DNA of 64,000 bases, from assembly GCA_900546435.1 (NCBI GenBank), contig URCQ01000011.1:13092-77091 (forward strand), in the 5' to 3' direction. Made by a program: the position numbers and the translations under genes. Below, one piece after another: positions 26,259-35,401 of the stretch. The notes beneath the pieces were generated by a model. It did no database searches. It was not told the origin of the DNA and saw only the letters and a list, made by a program, of their open reading frames with translations. How positions within the stretch are numbered: position 1 is the first letter of the stretch; every line of letters starts with the position of its first letter. This DNA comes from an uncultured Pseudobutyrivibrio sp. Lineage in GTDB: Bacteria > Bacillota > Clostridia > Lachnospirales > Lachnospiraceae.

Positions 26259-26990
26259 ATGATAGGTCATAGAAAAAACATAATAGAGGAGTGGAAAGAA
26301 TTCCTTTATCCAAGGCGCTGCCCGGGATGTAATGAGATTTTGTACGAAGAGGAAAAACCAGATGGTTACTGCAGAAGGTGCAAAACAAAAATCCGTTACA
26401 TCGGTGACGGGGGATGTATCAAATGCGGAAAGAAGCTGAAAGACGCCACACAAACCATTTGCAGTGACTGCAGGCGCAGAAATCATGTTTTTGTGCAGAA
26501 TAAAGCAGTGTATGTGTATACAGGACCGATGAGGCTTGCAATGTATCGCTTTAAATATAGTAATTGCCGGACATATGGGAAGACATTTGTGGAAGATGTA
26601 TGGAAAATGCATGCCATCTGGCTGCAAAACTTGTCTGTGGATGCCGTGATTCCTGTACCGATGTATCGGAAAAAAGAAAAAAGACGTGGTTATAACCAGG
26701 CAGAAGTGCTGGCGCATGGGATTGCACAAAAGCTGGGGTGTCCAGTGGAAACAAAATTGGTGGTTCGCGCCAAAAATACAGTGCCTTTAAAGAGTTTAAA
26801 CGACACACAAAGAAAAAAGAATTTGGAAAATGCTTTTAAAATCAGAAAAAATGGTGTAAAATTAAACAAAATTCTGTTAATTGATGATATCTATACGACA
26901 GGAAGCACGTTGGATGGTGTGACGACGGCTTTGCTTGCAGCGGGGGTGCAAGAAGTCTATTGTCTGACCATATGTGCCGGACAAGGCTAA
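26259..26990 (+). CDS. comF: ComF family phosphoribosyltransferase-fold protein
   Basis: The 243-residue protein has N-terminal zinc-type cysteine pairs (CPGC, CRRC, CIKCG, CSDC between 24 and 73) and a C-terminal type I phosphoribosyltransferase fold with ILLIDDIYTTGSTLDG near 206-221. ComF proteins take part in natural DNA uptake in Bacillus; the catalytic activity is undefined. A GGGGGAGAAAAG RBS is present. The flagellar yvyF-like gene follows, as in Bacillus (comFC-yvyF). Confidence 0.92.
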   Translation: MIGHRKNIIEEWKEFLYPRRCPGCNEILYEEEKPDGYCRRCKTKIRYIGDGGCIKCGKKLKDATQTICSDCRRRNHVFVQNKAVYVYTGPMRLAMYRFKYSNCRTYGKTFVEDVWKMHAIWLQNLSVDAVIPVPMYRKKEKRRGYNQAEVLAHGIAQKLGCPVETKLVVRAKNTVPLKSLNDTQRKKNLENAFKIRKNGVKLNKILLIDDIYTTGSTLDGVTTALLAAGVQEVYCLTICAGQG

Positions 26991-27014
26991 GGTGTGTGAC
27001 CGGGAGGAGGAAAT

Positions 27015-27428
27015 ATGGACGTACGAAATTGCAGACAATGTGGTAGATTGTTTAACTATTTGAGTGGACCACAGATTTGTCAGGCGTGCAGAGATGCTTT
27101 GGAAGAAAAGTTTCAACAGGTAAAGGAATATGTGCGGAGCAATCCGGGAGCGACCATTCAGATGGTATCCGAGGACAATGATGTGACCGTGCAGCAGATT
27201 CGCCAGTGGATTCGTGAGGAACGTTTGGAGTTTGCTGCCGATTCACCGGTGGGAATCGAATGCGAGGGATGTGGAGCGTCTATCCGTACAGGCAGGTTCT
27301 GTGAAGCTTGTAAGAACCGCATGCGTGGAGATTTTAATAGTGTAATCGAGAAGCCAAGGTTTCAGCCGGAACCATCGAGTCAGAAACTGGTAAGAGATTC
27401 GGACAAGATGCGTTTTTTGAAGAAATAA
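27015..27428 (+). CDS. yvyF: YvyF-like flagellar region protein (TIGR03826)
   Basis: The 137-residue protein has an N-terminal CRQCGRLFNYLSGPQICQAC zinc motif, a helix-turn-helix-like middle (TIQMVSEDNDVTVQQIRQWI near 50-69) and a second cluster, CEGCGASIRTGRFCEACKNR near 88-107. Members sit in flagellar regions next to comF and flgM. No flgM follows here. The exact role (regulator or assembly factor) is not established. Confidence 0.85.
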   Translation: MDVRNCRQCGRLFNYLSGPQICQACRDALEEKFQQVKEYVRSNPGATIQMVSEDNDVTVQQIRQWIREERLEFAADSPVGIECEGCGASIRTGRFCEACKNRMRGDFNSVIEKPRFQPEPSSQKLVRDSDKMRFLKK

Positions 27429-27442
27429 AATAGGAATGTATG

Positions 27443-27495
27443 CCCTCTTTACTGGATGCAGGACGCCCGGTGAAGAGGGTTATTTTGTGTTTTTA
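27443..27495 (+). terminator. terminator after the comF-yvyF unit
   Basis: CCCTCTT (27443-27449) pairs with AAGAGGG (27473-27479), extended by inner ACTGG/CCGGT pairing, and is followed by TTATTTTGTGTTTTT. Confidence 0.75.
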
Positions 27496-27518
27496 TTATG
27501 TTTATGTGGCGCGTGTGG

Positions 27519-27546
27519 TTGCACCGCGTTCTCATTATGTTATAAT
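27519..27546 (+). promoter_or_regulatory. sigma-A-type promoter for the cdaA operon
   Basis: TTGCAC (27519-27524) and TATAAT (27541-27546) have a 16-bp spacer. Transcription would begin near 27553, just ahead of the hairpin at 27558-27583. Confidence 0.65.
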
Positions 27547-27557
27547 ATGTATTAGTA

Positions 27558-27583
27558 GTGCGAAGTGTCAAAATGCTTCGCAC
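27558..27583 (+). promoter_or_regulatory. 8-bp perfect hairpin/palindrome in the 5' leader
   Basis: GTGCGAAG and CTTCGCAC flank a 10-base loop directly after the predicted transcription start and 15 bases before the RBS. It could be an operator, an mRNA-stabilising hairpin or a regulatory leader. Confidence 0.5.
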
Positions 27584-27612
27584 CGGATAAAAGAATGGCA
27601 GGAGGAAGCCGG

Positions 27613-28032
27613 ATGTTAAGCGAAAAACGCGTTGCACATATGACAAAGATGGCGATGCTCGAAGATCGGTATGGGCGAAAGCTTAGTCCGACACTGCGGT
27701 ATCGCAAACGCGATTATCTGGATATGTGTACATTAGGTGGAGTCTTCTTGGGGACATTGATTTATATAGCACTTTATGCGGGAGGGATACTTTTTGTCAT
27801 CAGTACCGTGGTAGTGAATCTACATCTTGTCAGCACGATTCTTTTTATTTTGCTGGGACTAGTGCTTTATATTTTATATATGTATTATTACCTGCGCATG
27901 GTGCGTCGCCATGCGGCGAAGCGGTACAAAGAAAGTGAGATGCTGGCGCGCAGATTGCGCAAAGATTATCATGTCTTGCATGAGATGTACCAAGAAGAAG
28001 ACTTGTCAAAAATACCTGAGGGATGGGACTAG
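27613..28032 (+). CDS. small membrane protein, first gene of the cdaA operon
   Basis: This 139-residue protein was not recognised. It has a basic N-terminus (about 1-35), two hydrophobic segments (about 40-62 and 68-92), and a basic, charged C-terminal tail predicted in the cytosol. A GTG at 27565 in the same frame overlaps the leader hairpin and has no RBS; GCAGGAGGAAG precedes the ATG at 27613. The next membrane protein starts one base after the stop, so the two are coupled. Confidence 0.75.
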   Translation: MLSEKRVAHMTKMAMLEDRYGRKLSPTLRYRKRDYLDMCTLGGVFLGTLIYIALYAGGILFVISTVVVNLHLVSTILFILLGLVLYILYMYYYLRMVRRHAAKRYKESEMLARRLRKDYHVLHEMYQEEDLSKIPEGWD

Positions 28033-28033
28033 G

Positions 28034-29017
28034 ATGACGTTTTTTATACAATTACGAACGAAAATCAGGCATTTTATCATAACAAGAGAAGAGTGGGTTG
28101 TTCGATTATTGCGTTTTGCAATTATGCTGGCTGTGCTCTTGGTCATGAACCGGTGTTTTGGTTATCAGAAAATTTTAAATCACTGGTGGGTCTCTGTGGG
28201 GCTTGCAGGCATTGGTGTACTGCTTCCGCTGGCAGGGTCTACGTTTCTTGTCATTTTTGTGGGGTTGATGCACATGATGACATTATCGACAGATGTTGCT
28301 GTGGTAGCATTGGTTTTACTTGCCATTAGTTATGCGGTAGCGGCGTATTTTCGATCGGATGATACATATAATATGGTGGTGATACCTGCGTGCCGCTATC
28401 TGAATATTCCGTTTGTGGTGCCGATGGTATCGGGCTTGATGCGCAGTATTCACGAGCTGCCGACGATTATATGTGGTAGTATTTTTTCTTATTATCTCAA
28501 GATCGTCGTTGAAAATGCATCTTCGTTTCTGGATCCCAATACAGATCTTGGGGCGGCAGAACTGCTTCAAAATCAAATGTTAAATAATGGGATGTTTTAT
28601 ATTTATCTTGTGGCAATGACAGCAATGTTTCTGGTCGTGTATTTCGTGCGGATCAAAGGCATTGAACACGCATGGCTTGTGGCTGTGTTATCCGGTGTTG
28701 TCACAGAATTCGTGCTGATGCTTGCCGGCGTACTTTTTGTTGGCAATCGGGAAGATGTCATTCTTCTTATTATCGGTAATGTTGTTACCCTTGTTGTAGG
28801 ACTGCTTCTTGTCTTTTTTGCCAGGGGTTTTGATTATTCCCGTACCGAGCATGTACAGTTTGAAGATGATGAATACTACTACTATGTGACGGCCGTGCCA
28901 AAGGTACATATTGCAGAACAGGAAAAAGAAGTCAAGCGTATTACATCAGAGACATCATCACTTCCGGTGCAGAATCTGGGAGAGATGCAGAAAGAAGTAC
29001 AACAAAAAGAAGAATAG
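28034..29017 (+). CDS. multi-spanning membrane protein upstream of cdaA
   Basis: This 327-residue protein of unknown function has about seven to eight hydrophobic segments (between ~25 and ~275) and an acidic, Tyr-rich cytosolic tail (VQFEDDEYYYYVTAVPKVHI near 271-290, then a Glu/Gln-rich end). The frame runs upstream to 27911 inside the preceding gene; the ATG at 28034 directly after that gene's stop is the sensible start. It lies 16 bases from cdaA, which suggests a link to c-di-AMP signalling or envelope osmo-homeostasis (inference). Confidence 0.75.
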   Translation: MTFFIQLRTKIRHFIITREEWVVRLLRFAIMLAVLLVMNRCFGYQKILNHWWVSVGLAGIGVLLPLAGSTFLVIFVGLMHMMTLSTDVAVVALVLLAISYAVAAYFRSDDTYNMVVIPACRYLNIPFVVPMVSGLMRSIHELPTIICGSIFSYYLKIVVENASSFLDPNTDLGAAELLQNQMLNNGMFYIYLVAMTAMFLVVYFVRIKGIEHAWLVAVLSGVVTEFVLMLAGVLFVGNREDVILLIIGNVVTLVVGLLLVFFARGFDYSRTEHVQFEDDEYYYYVTAVPKVHIAEQEKEVKRITSETSSLPVQNLGEMQKEVQQKEE

Positions 29018-29033
29018 AAAGGAGTGAGATGAT

Positions 29034-29930
29034 ATGGACAACATCATAAATAGTCTGGATGCATTTTTTGGAGATTATTTTGGAATTAATTTTCCGGATG
29101 TGCAGATCACGGATATCGTGGAAATCATCATCATCGCCTTCTTTATCTACCAGTTGTTGATCTGGGTGCAGAACACGCGTACATGGATGCTATTCCGTGG
29201 ACTGCTGGTCGTGATTGCATTCTTTATATTAGCAGCACTGTTTCAGATGAGTACCATCTTATGGTTGGGAGAGAAGCTTCTCAATGTGGCATTGATTATG
29301 GTCATTGTCGTGTTCCAGCCCGAGCTTCGTAAAGCATTGGAAGATCTGGGAAGGCGGCGGCTGTTTTCGTTCCTTACAAATCTTGGAATGGGGCGTGGTA
29401 TTACAAAGCGCTTTGAGGATAAGACCATAAGCGATATGACGATGGCGTGTTTTGAGATGGGAGCTGTTAAGACAGGAGCCCTGATTGTTGTAGAGAACCA
29501 GATGCGCCTGGATGAGGTAGAAAGAACCGGGATTACATTAGATGCCGTTTTGACAAAGCAACTGTTAATCAATATCTTTGAAAAAAATACGCCGCTTCAC
29601 GATGGCGCGATTATTGTGCGCGGTGATCGTATTGTGGCAGCAACATGTTATCTTCCACTATCTGAGAATATGAGTCTGAATAAGGCTCTTGGAACCAGAC
29701 ATCGTGCGGCGATTGGTATCAGTGAGGTCTGTGATGCACTGACGATTGTGGTATCCGAGGAGACAGGAAGAGTATCCATCGCTGAAAATGGTAAATTAAC
29801 AGAAGGCGTGAGCGATGAACAACTGCGCGCTAAACTGGTTGAATTACAGAATCCGGAGAAAGAACCGGAAGAAAACAGCAAACCACGTTTGGGAAGGAGG
29901 GGCAAAAATGAAACAAAGCATAACTCCTAA
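29034..29930 (+). CDS. cdaA: diadenylate cyclase CdaA
   Basis: CdaA makes c-di-AMP from two ATP at the membrane; c-di-AMP controls potassium and osmolyte uptake and wall homeostasis. The 298-residue protein has three N-terminal membrane helices (about 26-95) and the DAC domain with the catalytic DGA at 190-192 and RHR at 222-224. cdaR overlaps its end and glmM follows, the conserved cdaA-cdaR-glmM order. The RBS is AAAGGAGTGAG. Confidence 0.97.
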   Translation: MDNIINSLDAFFGDYFGINFPDVQITDIVEIIIIAFFIYQLLIWVQNTRTWMLFRGLLVVIAFFILAALFQMSTILWLGEKLLNVALIMVIVVFQPELRKALEDLGRRRLFSFLTNLGMGRGITKRFEDKTISDMTMACFEMGAVKTGALIVVENQMRLDEVERTGITLDAVLTKQLLINIFEKNTPLHDGAIIVRGDRIVAATCYLPLSENMSLNKALGTRHRAAIGISEVCDALTIVVSEETGRVSIAENGKLTEGVSDEQLRAKLVELQNPEKEPEENSKPRLGRRGKNETKHNS

Positions 29931-31155
29931 AATCAAACGAATCTTTTTAGAAAACTGGGGATTAAAACTTCTGGCGGTCTTTTTCTCCATTGTGCTGTGG
30001 CTTGTGGTTGTCAATGTAGATGACCCGACGCAGACAAAGACATTTACGACGAATGTCACAGTCGTTAATGCGGATGTGCTGACAGATGCTGGACGCTATT
30101 ATGAAATACCGGAGGGCGGCAGTACGGTAAGTTTTCGCGTGACAGCGCGACGATCTGTGATGGAGCGCTTGTCCGGAGCCGATTTTACAGCGACGGCAGA
30201 TATGAATTATCTGGAAGATGACAGCCGTGTTCCGGTGACGATTACGGTCAATAATAATAATAGTGGGATTACCGTTTCTGCAAAGCGCTTATATCTGCAG
30301 GTAAAGATTGGAAATAAAATGACCATCAAACATGATGTGGATGTAGAGACAACAGGAAATCCAGCGGAGGGATGTGTGGTTGAAAAGGCGGAAGCGACAC
30401 CTGCAAGCATATCGGTAGCCGGTCCGGAAGACATTATCAGCACAATAGCAAGAGTGGTTGCATATGTTGATATTGATGGCATCAATGAGGATTCTGATAC
30501 GACAGCAACCCTGCATTTTCTGGATAAATCGGGCAAGGAAATCGATCAGAGTCGTATGGAAATGGATCGTGAGATGGTAAAAGTTCATATAGATATATCC
30601 AATCTCAAGACAGTTCCAATCAAGGTAGAGACAACGGGAACACTGCCGGATGGCGTATACCTGGATAGCGTTACCGTGGATCCGGAGACGGTACAGATTA
30701 TCGGAGAAGCGGACGTACTCAATGAAATCACAGAGATTACGATCAGCGGAAGTGCACTGGATTTATCAAAAATCACAGCGAATATGACAACGACGGTGGA
30801 TTTGAATACGTATCTGCCGAGTGGAGTAAAGATTGCTGACAGCAATCAGACACAGGCGACGGTAAAAGTCACGGTATCCGGGGATGAGACCAAGACATAT
30901 CGTGTGCCTACGGCTAATCTGACAATCCGTAATTTGGCGGACGGCAGCAAGGCAACTTTTGAAACAACAACCGTCGATGTGAAAATTACAGGCAAGGCAT
31001 CCGAGTTGGCAGAACTTGCAGCAGATGCGATTACAGGATCTGTGGATGCCAGTGGACTTGGTGAAGGTAAGCATACGGTTTCTGTCAGCCTTGATCTGAC
31101 GAGTGGATTTTCAGCAGAAACCATAACGACAAACCTGGTGATTACAGCAGAGTAA
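29908..31155 (+). CDS. cdaR: CdaA regulatory protein CdaR (YbbR-domain)
   Basis: The 415-residue protein has one N-terminal membrane helix (LKLLAVFFSIVLWLVVVNV near 17-35) followed by about four extracellular YbbR beta repeats (~50-410). CdaR binds and modulates CdaA. The ATG at 29908 follows AAGGAGGGGC and overlaps the cdaA end by 23 bases. An upstream in-frame ATG at 29815 lies inside cdaA without an RBS. Confidence 0.93.
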   Translation: MKQSITPKIKRIFLENWGLKLLAVFFSIVLWLVVVNVDDPTQTKTFTTNVTVVNADVLTDAGRYYEIPEGGSTVSFRVTARRSVMERLSGADFTATADMNYLEDDSRVPVTITVNNNNSGITVSAKRLYLQVKIGNKMTIKHDVDVETTGNPAEGCVVEKAEATPASISVAGPEDIISTIARVVAYVDIDGINEDSDTTATLHFLDKSGKEIDQSRMEMDREMVKVHIDISNLKTVPIKVETTGTLPDGVYLDSVTVDPETVQIIGEADVLNEITEITISGSALDLSKITANMTTTVDLNTYLPSGVKIADSNQTQATVKVTVSGDETKTYRVPTANLTIRNLADGSKATFETTTVDVKITGKASELAELAADAITGSVDASGLGEGKHTVSVSLDLTSGFSAETITTNLVITAE

Positions 31156-31168
31156 AAAGGAGAGAGAA

Positions 31169-32518
31169 ATGGGTAGATTATTTGGAACAGATGGCGTAAG
31201 AGGTGTAGCTGGTTCTGAGCTTACCATCGAGCTTGCAACAAAATTAGGGCAGGCGGGTGCGTATGTGCTTACCAAAGAACAGGCACATAAGCCAACGATT
31301 ATTGTTGGCTGTGACACAAGAATTTCCGGCGGTATGCTTGCAAGTGCATTGATGTCCGGTATTTGTTCTGTCGGTGCCAATGCCATTTTTGCCGGTGTTA
31401 TGCCAACACCTGCCATTGCATATCTGACGAGAAGACATAAAGTAGACGCCGGTGTTGTGATTTCTGCATCACACAATCCGATGGAATTTAACGGCATTAA
31501 GTTCTTTAACGGAGACGGCTATAAATTATCGGATGCATTAGAAGATGAAATCGAAGCACTCATTGCAAATGATATGAAAGATATCACACTTCCAACAGGT
31601 TCTGAAATCGGTAAGATTGAGTATCGTTTCGATCTGATTCGTGAATACATCGATTTTATGAAAAAGACAGTTCCGGTAGATCTAACCGGTATGAAGATTG
31701 TGATTGACTGTGCAGAGGGGGCTTCTTATAAGACATCGGTAGAGACACTTCGTGAACTTGGCGCAGAGCTTGTAGCAATCCACACGAATCCGGATGGAAC
31801 CAACATCAATTCAAACTGTGGCTCTACCCATATGGAAGAGTTACAGGCGCGTGTTGTTTATGAAAAAGCAGCAGTCGGATTGGCGTTTGATGGCGATGCA
31901 GACCGCATGCTTGCTGTGGATGAAAACGGTAAGGTGGTAGATGGCGATGAGATCATGGCAATCTGCGCGAACCATATGAAAGAGAAGGGCACGTTAAAGA
32001 AAGATACAGTTGTTGTGACCGTTATGTCCAATCTTGGATTTACCCTGATGGGACAAGAGCGCAACTTACACATTGAAAAAACAAAAGTAGGTGACCGCTA
32101 TGTATTAGAAAATATGCTTGCCAATGGTTATAACCTTGGTGGTGAGCAGTCTGGTCATGTCATCTTCTTAGACGATAATACGACAGGAGATGGACTTTTA
32201 AGTGCACTTCATCTCTTACAGGTTATGGTAGATACAGGAAAGCCTTTATCAGAGCTTGCACAGGTGATGGAAGTATTGCCACAGGCATTGGTAAATGCGA
32301 AAGTGCCTAACCACAAAAAAGAGAGCTTTATGGAGTATCCGGAAATTGCCGGTGCTATCGCAGAGCTGGAAGAAAAATTTGCCGGAGAAGGACGCGTGTT
32401 GATCCGTCCATCCGGTACAGAACCACTTGTTCGTGTCATGATTGAAGGGAAAAATCAGACACAGATTGAAGAGGAAGCCAAGAAATTGGCAGAACTTATT
32501 ATGAATACCATGTTATAG
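31169..32518 (+). CDS. glmM: phosphoglucosamine mutase
   Basis: GlmM converts glucosamine-6-P to glucosamine-1-P for peptidoglycan precursors. The 449-residue protein opens GRLFGTDGVRG, with the phosphoserine loop ISASHNP (Ser101), the metal loop FDGDADRM near 237-244 and the C-terminal phosphate loop RPSGTEP near 411. It is the third gene of the cda operon; in other Firmicutes GlmM is inhibited by or binds CdaA, which couples wall supply to c-di-AMP. Confidence 0.97.
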   Translation: MGRLFGTDGVRGVAGSELTIELATKLGQAGAYVLTKEQAHKPTIIVGCDTRISGGMLASALMSGICSVGANAIFAGVMPTPAIAYLTRRHKVDAGVVISASHNPMEFNGIKFFNGDGYKLSDALEDEIEALIANDMKDITLPTGSEIGKIEYRFDLIREYIDFMKKTVPVDLTGMKIVIDCAEGASYKTSVETLRELGAELVAIHTNPDGTNINSNCGSTHMEELQARVVYEKAAVGLAFDGDADRMLAVDENGKVVDGDEIMAICANHMKEKGTLKKDTVVVTVMSNLGFTLMGQERNLHIEKTKVGDRYVLENMLANGYNLGGEQSGHVIFLDDNTTGDGLLSALHLLQVMVDTGKPLSELAQVMEVLPQALVNAKVPNHKKESFMEYPEIAGAIAELEEKFAGEGRVLIRPSGTEPLVRVMIEGKNQTQIEEEAKKLAELIMNTML

Positions 32519-32527
32519 GAGGGAGTC

Positions 32528-32794
32528 ATGGTTACACAGAAGGTACAGATTATCAATCCTACAGGCCTTCATTTGAGGCCGGCAGGAATTTTTTGCCAGG
32601 AAGCGATGAAATATACATCCAATATTACATTCCGCTATGGAATCAATGGTACAGCAAATGCAAAGAGCGTACTCAGCGTATTGGGAGCATGTATCAAGTC
32701 TGGCGATGAGATCGAGATCGTGTGCGATGGTGATGATGAAGCACCGGCACTCGAAGCGCTCGTTGCACTGGTAGAAAATGGATTTGGGGAATAG
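32528..32794 (+). CDS. HPr family phosphocarrier protein
   Basis: The 88-residue protein has the HPr fold with the phosphorylated histidine in TGLHLRPAG (His15, Arg17) and the regulatory serine segment NAKSVLSVLG (Ser47). Both are present, so it could act in PTS phosphotransfer and as an HPr-kinase target. GLHLRPAG departs from the common GIHARPA, which suggests a paralogue beside the main ptsH. It lies 9 bases after glmM. Confidence 0.88.
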   Translation: MVTQKVQIINPTGLHLRPAGIFCQEAMKYTSNITFRYGINGTANAKSVLSVLGACIKSGDEIEIVCDGDDEAPALEALVALVENGFGE

Positions 32795-32818
32795 CAAAAA
32801 GGAAAGAAGGAAAAAGAG

Positions 32819-34501
32819 ATGCTGAATTATCAAAGATATAAGAGAAATCCGGTTTTATATTATCCAGAACGTCAGTGGCCAGACAAGCAGATTGAAAAAG
32901 CACCAATCTGGTGCAGCGTAGATTTGCGTGATGGCAATCAGGCATTGATTGAGCCGATGAACGTAGAAGAAAAGATGGAAATGTTTGAACTTTTGCTACG
33001 CCTGGGCTTCAAGGAGATAGAAATCGGTTTCCCAGCGGCATCTCAGATTGAATATGATTTCCTGCGTAAATTAGTAGCAGAAAACAGAATCCCAGACGAT
33101 GTGAAAGTACAGGTCTTGACACAGTGTCGTAAGGAACTGATTGACCGTACATTTGAGGCGATCGAGGGAATCAAAAACGTTGTGGTTCATATTTACAATT
33201 CTACATCTACATTGCAGCGTGATGTGGTGTTTGGTAAGAGCCAGGATGAGATTATTGATATTGCTATCGAAGGCACCCGTATGGTAAAGGAGCACCTTGC
33301 AGGCTTTGACGGCAATGTACAGTTAGAGTATTCACCGGAGAGTTTTACGGGAACAGAGATGGATTTTGCGCTTCGTATTTGTACCGCAGTGCAAAAAGAA
33401 TGGAATCATGCGACAGAGGCACCGATTATCTTTAATCTGCCGGCAACCGTCGAGATGAATACGCCAAATGTGTATGCAGACCAGATTGAATGGATGAGTA
33501 CTCATTTTGAAGACCGTGAACATATTATCTTAAGCGTACATCCACACAACGACCGTGGCACAGGAGTTGCAATTACAGAGATGGCACTTCTCGCCGGCGC
33601 AGACCGTGTGGAAGGCACACTGCTTGGCAATGGCGAGCGTACTGGAAATGTGGACATTCTGACCGTTGCATACAATATGTTTTCGCAGGGTATCAATCCG
33701 GAACTTGAGATTGAGGACATCAAAGAAATTGTTGAAATATATGAGAGATGTTGTAAGATGCATGTGGATATGCGTCATCCATATGCAGGCAAGTTAGTCT
33801 TTACAGCATTTTCCGGTTCACATCAGGATGCCATTAATAAAGGTGTGCATGCGATGCAGGAGCGTGGCAATCAATATTGGGAAGTACCATATCTGCCGAT
33901 TGACCCTGCAGACATCGGAAGAAAATACGAGCCGGTGGTACGTATCAACAGCCAGTCCGGAAAGGGCGGTGTTGCCTTTGTTATGGATACGGTATATGGA
34001 TACAAGCTGCCAAAGAAGATGCAGAGAGAATTTGCGGATGTCATCCAGTATATTTCTGAGCAGGAAGGTGGCGAGGTAGAGCCACAGAAGATGATGGAGG
34101 CATTCAAGAAGGAATACTTAGAGAGCAAAGAGCCATTTGAACTGGTATATGTTGATATCGATGATAATATGGCAGATGATGAGACGCATGTAGCACTTGA
34201 TTTCAAGTATCTTGGCAAGGCAATCCATTCCGAAGCCGATGGCAATGGTCCGATTGCAGCAGTGAAATTAGCGGTAAAACAGTGCGTTCCGCAGGTGGAT
34301 TTCTCTGTGCTTGATTACAGCGAGCATTCGCTTGGCCAGGGCTCCGGTGCAAAGGCAGCAGCCTTTATCGAAATGCGCGATAACCGCAAAGGCAATGTGA
34401 CCTTTGGTGTGGGCGTCAGCTCCAATATTACGAGAGCCTCTATACGAGGTGTATTCTCAGCAATGAACCGTCTTGCAAAGCGTGCAAGCGATTATGTATA
34501 A
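32819..34501 (+). CDS. leuA: 2-isopropylmalate synthase
   Basis: LeuA commits 2-ketoisovalerate and acetyl-CoA to leucine. The 560-residue protein is the longer LeuA type, opening LNYQRYKRNP. It has the DRE-TIM motif CSVDLRDGNQALIEPM near 32-47, the metal ligand segment HPHNDRGTG near 241-249 and a C-terminal LeuA dimer domain with GQGSGAKAAAF. No T-box or leucine leader was seen in the 24-base gap, so it is probably read through from glmM. rfbD follows 15 bases downstream. Confidence 0.95.
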   Translation: MLNYQRYKRNPVLYYPERQWPDKQIEKAPIWCSVDLRDGNQALIEPMNVEEKMEMFELLLRLGFKEIEIGFPAASQIEYDFLRKLVAENRIPDDVKVQVLTQCRKELIDRTFEAIEGIKNVVVHIYNSTSTLQRDVVFGKSQDEIIDIAIEGTRMVKEHLAGFDGNVQLEYSPESFTGTEMDFALRICTAVQKEWNHATEAPIIFNLPATVEMNTPNVYADQIEWMSTHFEDREHIILSVHPHNDRGTGVAITEMALLAGADRVEGTLLGNGERTGNVDILTVAYNMFSQGINPELEIEDIKEIVEIYERCCKMHVDMRHPYAGKLVFTAFSGSHQDAINKGVHAMQERGNQYWEVPYLPIDPADIGRKYEPVVRINSQSGKGGVAFVMDTVYGYKLPKKMQREFADVIQYISEQEGGEVEPQKMMEAFKKEYLESKEPFELVYVDIDDNMADDETHVALDFKYLGKAIHSEADGNGPIAAVKLAVKQCVPQVDFSVLDYSEHSLGQGSGAKAAAFIEMRDNRKGNVTFGVGVSSNITRASIRGVFSAMNRLAKRASDYV

Positions 34502-34516
34502 ATAAGAGAGGGAACT

Positions 34517-35401
34517 ATGAAAAAAGTACTTGTAACAGGCTGCAATGGTCAGCTGGGAAGAGCCATTCAAAAAGAATATGCAGGCAACGTGACATTCATT
34601 CTGACAGATGTCGCAGAAGGAGAGGGTATCACATCGTTAGATATTACAGATATCGACGCAGTGATGTCACTTGTTTTGAATGAGAAGCCGGATGTCATCA
34701 TTAACTGCGCAGCTCTGACAAATGTAGATGGCTGTGAAAAAATGTGGGATCTTGCATACAAAATCAATGCGATTGGACCGCGCAACCTTGCCATTGCTGC
34801 AACAGCGGTAGGTGCAAAACTCGTGCATGTTTCTACCGATTATGTATTTGCAGGAACAGAACGTACACCACGTACAGAGTTTGATACACCAGATCCAATC
34901 AGCGCATACGGAAAGACCAAGCTAGAAGGCGAGCAGTTTGTACGCCAGTTTGCAGAGAAGTTCTTTATTCTTCGTACGGCGTGGCTGTATGGCGACGGAA
35001 AGAACTTTGTTAAGACGATGGTGCGTGTGGCAAAGACACATGATGAAGTCTCTGTTGTATGTGATCAGTTTGGCTCACCTACATCTGCTGTAGAACTTGC
35101 AAAAATGATTCACTTCTTAGAAGGCACCGATAATTATGGAATCTTTCATGCAACTTGTGAAGGCGAGACCAATTGGGCTGATTTTACAGAGGCATTCTAT
35201 GCCAAGCTTGGTATTACAGCAAAGGTTAATCATATCACCAGTGAAGAATATGCCAGGATGAATCCGGAGGCTGCAAAGCGCCCGGCGTATTCCAATCTTG
35301 ACAATTACATGCTGCGTCTGACAACGGATCAGTTTGCTATGGCGAACTGGGAAGATGCACTCGATGTATATCTGAAAGACTTTGATGTGGAGAATTGCTA
35401 A
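34517..35401 (+). CDS. rfbD: dTDP-4-dehydrorhamnose reductase
   Basis: RfbD (RmlD) reduces dTDP-4-keto-rhamnose to dTDP-L-rhamnose, a donor for surface polysaccharide. The 294-residue extended SDR protein opens VLVTGCNGQLGRAIQKE, with the STDYVFAG segment near 110 and the YxxxK catalytic pair in ISAYGKTKLEGE near 130-141. It starts the polysaccharide locus. rmlA and rmlC are not in the window. Confidence 0.94.
   Translation: MKKVLVTGCNGQLGRAIQKEYAGNVTFILTDVAEGEGITSLDITDIDAVMSLVLNEKPDVIINCAALTNVDGCEKMWDLAYKINAIGPRNLAIAATAVGAKLVHVSTDYVFAGTERTPRTEFDTPDPISAYGKTKLEGEQFVRQFAEKFFILRTAWLYGDGKNFVKTMVRVAKTHDEVSVVCDQFGSPTSAVELAKMIHFLEGTDNYGIFHATCEGETNWADFTEAFYAKLGITAKVNHITSEEYARMNPEAAKRPAYSNLDNYMLRLTTDQFAMANWEDALDVYLKDFDVENC

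Noticed and set aside
26167..26388. 74-codon N-terminal extension of the lipoprotein gene
   Set aside because: It would bury the lipoprotein signal, overlaps the start of comF on the other strand, and GGAGG marks the ATG at 26166.
29815..29907. 31-codon extension of cdaR
   Set aside because: It lies within cdaA with no RBS, whereas AAGGAGG precedes the ATG at 29908 and the membrane helix follows at the expected distance.
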